A stretch of 64,000 bases of DNA, taken from contig NW_005201240.1 of assembly GCF_000372725.1 (NCBI RefSeq), positions 216,250 to 280,249 on the forward strand. The letters are read 5' to 3'. Shown here one piece after another: positions 62,277 through 64,000 of this stretch. Position 1 is the stretch's first letter. Every line of letters begins with the position of its first letter. A program made the translations under genes and the position numbers. This stretch comes from Emiliania huxleyi CCMP1516 (lineage: Eukaryota > Haptophyta > Isochrysidales > Noelaerhabdaceae). Under the pieces are notes generated by a model. That model did not search any database. It was not told the origin of the DNA and saw nothing but the letters and a program-made list of their open reading frames with translations.

Positions 62277-64000
62277 ATGACGACCTGGAATCTCATCCGG
62301 TCCGATCAGCTCTGCACGGCCGGAGAAACACGGCTTGGCTACTGCTGGACCGAGGGAGCGGATTGCTGCGGCCGGCTGTGCCGCGAGAAGGCAAGCTGCT
62401 CGTACTTCTTGTGGGACAGCACAACGTTCGAGTGCTGGCAGTCGCACGCCGGTAGCAGAGACTGCGACAGCGGCTGGATCGAGGCGCGTGGCGTCTCGTT
62501 CTATGCGCTTGAGGGCGACCGCACGCCGTTCACGTGGAGCCTGGTGCACAAGCATGCCGAGTGCGCCTCGCCCGACATGGCGCTGGGCGACGGCCTCGCC
62601 TCGACCGTGGGCGAGTGCGCCTTCCGCTGCGACGCCCTGCCCGGCTGCGACTTCTTTCTTTACGACGAGCGAGGTGCACGCTGCCCCTCCCATTGCCGCG
62701 CCTCCACCACGCACCACCACACACCCATCCACCACACACCCATCACAGGTGGCGGCTGCTTTGAGGAGTACACCTCTTCGGCGGACTGCCCCGAGGGTCT
62801 GCAGACGTGGCGGCGGTGCGACCGGTAGATGCAGCGGCGAAACACCCGTCGGCCACGACCAGACACCGGATTTCCAGCGACGGAGAGACGGTCGCACTGA
62901 GCGAGACACAGACAACGACGACACAAGTGGGCGCTGCCACAGGTACGACTTTTACGCGCTGTTGCGAGGCTCCGCCGCGCCCATCCCCCTGGCCGAGCGC
63001 TGGTCCTGCGTCGGTCCGGCGCCCTTCCCTGGCGAGGCGGCGTCCTCCGCCCCGCGCCGCACCTCGACCTGCTTCGAGTACCACGCGGCTCCGAAGCGGT
63101 CGTGGGTCGGGTCGGAGGCCGCCTGCCTCTCCCGCGGAATGCACCTCGCCTCCCTAATTAACTACTAACTGACTACTAATTGACTGCTAATTAGGCCGCC
63201 TGCCTCTCCCGCGGGATGCACCTCGCCTCCCTAATTAACTACTAATTGACTACTAATTGACTGCTAATTAGGCCGCCTGCCTCTCCCGCGGGATGCACCT
63301 CGCCTCCGTCCACTCCGCCGCCGAGAACGAGGTCGCGCTCTCGCTCTGTGCGGAGGAGTGCTGGATCGGCTTCACCGACCGGCAGAGCGAGGGCGAGTGG
63401 CGCTGGACCGACGGGTCCAGGGACGGAGGGCCGCACCCGTGGAGCCCGGGAGAGCCAAATGGGCAGCTGCACGAGACCACCGATGGCGCGTACATCTACC
63501 CGCTCCGTGCGGGGCTCGACTCGCCAGGCTCCCGGGATGACGTTGATCTCGGGCCGTCCCAGCCCATCCCGGCCCATCTCGGCCCATCTCGGGTGGTCTT
63601 GACTCGCCAGGCTCGTGGGACGACGACTTTGTCAACGTGTCGACGGCAGGCATGGCGGCCGAGATTAGCCGAGATCAGCTGAGATCAGCCGGGACTAGCC
63701 GAGACGAGCCGAGATCAGCCGAGATCAGCCGAGATCAGCCGAGATCAGCCGAGATCCCCAACGTGTCGAGTCGACGGCAGGTCCGGCGGCCGGCCACGTC
63801 GTCGAGCGCGCCTTCCTCTGCCGGCACGACTTCCGCGCCGCGCCGCTCCGCCGCACCTCTACACTACTGCCCCTCTCCACGGCTAACACTGCTACGCTGC
63901 TCCCACTGCTGCACTACACGGCTCACACTGCCCCTCTCACTGCCCCTCTCCCCTGCCTCACGGCCGCCGCGCATCTACAGGCGCGACTTCCGCGCCGCGC
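62277..64000 (+). CDS. C-type-lectin-domain protein with Cys-rich N-terminal modules, partial, at least 7 exons
   Basis: Exons 62277-62673, 62749-62824, 62943-63117, 63272-63527, 63611-63649, 63781-63823 and 63981 to the edge, all in frame. The N-terminal part has paired Cys patterns (CTAGETRLGYCWTEGADCCG; CAFRCDALPGCDFFLYD) resembling PAN/apple-type modules. The lectin-like domain starts at RSWVGSEAACLSRGMHLASV and continues SAAENEVALSL, CWIGFTDRQSEGEWRWTDGS, HPWSPGEPNG, and ends WDDDFVNVSTAGPAAGHVVE with FLCRHDF. WIGF, the GEW.W.DGS core and the cysteines are present, so a sugar- or protein-binding fold is likely. No signal peptide is visible at 62277, so an upstream exon may be missing. 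Two introns are GT-AG and four GC-AG. Confidence 0.83.
63118..63271. repeat. Intron made of two 77-bp copies of exon start plus TAATTAG acceptor
   Basis: GCCGCCTGCCTCTCCCGCGG and ATGCACCTCGCCTCC appear three times: at the donor, once inside the intron, and as the real exon start. Each intronic copy is followed by CTAATTAACTACTAA and TTGACTGCTAATTAG. Confidence 0.95.
63655..63757. repeat. CGAGAT-type decamer repeat in a lectin-gene intron
   Basis: About ten units of GCCGAGATCA and variants (GCCGGGACTA, GCCGAGACGA) between the copies of TCGACGGCAGG that mark the two splice sites. A shorter series, CCCATCTCGG, lies in the preceding intron at 63560-63595. Confidence 0.93.

Overview
The window is a nuclear DNA segment from a GC-rich eukaryotic microalga with a secondary red plastid. 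A haptophyte is the most likely source; a pelagophyte is possible. The evidence is: short spliced genes with a mix of GT-AG and many GC-AG introns; a lumen-targeted plastid protein whose leader has an ASFAP-type signal-peptide motif followed by a twin-arginine signal; a probable selenoprotein; Gly-Tyr-rich and hydroxyproline-type Pro-rich secreted proteins; and abundant GA, GT and CA microsatellites. There is no operon logic. Gene models below are exon chains that I joined by hand and checked for reading frame.

Layout. 1-2572 (-): mitochondrial elongation factor G with eight exons, running off the left edge. 2871-4060: a small hypothetical gene and a Nudix hydrolase. 4.4-9.8 kb: degenerate retroelement, a duplicated 350-bp repeat, CTGTCAGG arrays, a frameshifted gene and a broken cysteine-rich ORF. 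9962-11714: fatty-acid hydroxylase/sterol desaturase family gene. 13306-14126 (-): DsbA/FrnE-like oxidoreductase with an in-frame TGA exactly at the first redox cysteine. 15.9-17.4 kb: SHOCT-domain protein. 17.8-22.3 kb (-): large, intron-rich, membrane-anchored unknown. 24280-25038: a 759-bp palindrome built from smaller palindromes, with a 9-bp target-site duplication. 25.2-27.4 kb: METTL13-type methyltransferase converging on a CDK20-like kinase. 29.3-31.2 kb: kelch remnant and a DUF1415 protein. 31.8-34.6 kb (-): membrane-anchored trypsin-like protease, divergent from uracil-DNA glycosylase (34.9-35.7 kb). 36.1-37.1 kb (-): RsmD-like rRNA methyltransferase. 37.4-41 kb: dispersed repeats and microsatellites. 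41.5-43.1 kb: Gly-Tyr-rich protein. 43.7-45.0 kb: thylakoid lumen protein divergent from LSM1. 45.5-48.2 kb (-): sulfatase with Pro-rich and Cys-rich tail, interrupted by a 100-N gap. 49.4-51.2 kb: prolyl 4-hydroxylase with ShK-type domains. 51.5-53.8 kb (-): DMT/EamA transporter. 55.7-56.4 kb (-): small membrane protein. 56.5-58.9 kb: about 45 copies of a CCGGGTAATCTG-like motif arranged as inverted arms in two blocks. 59.0-59.5 kb: palindromic AT-rich cluster. 59.7-61.4 kb: two small genes. 62.3-64.0 kb: C-type-lectin-like gene running off the right edge.

Two themes cut across the genes. First, nearly every intron is bounded by a direct repeat of the flanking exon, so that donor and acceptor lie in two copies of the same sequence; several still contain multi-copy ladders, which points to intron creation by tandem duplication. 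Second, many introns are filled by short minisatellites with a CGAGAT core. The likeliest new biology is the nested foldback element, the inverted motif-array element, and this ongoing intron-birth process; the selenoprotein is the best single-gene finding.
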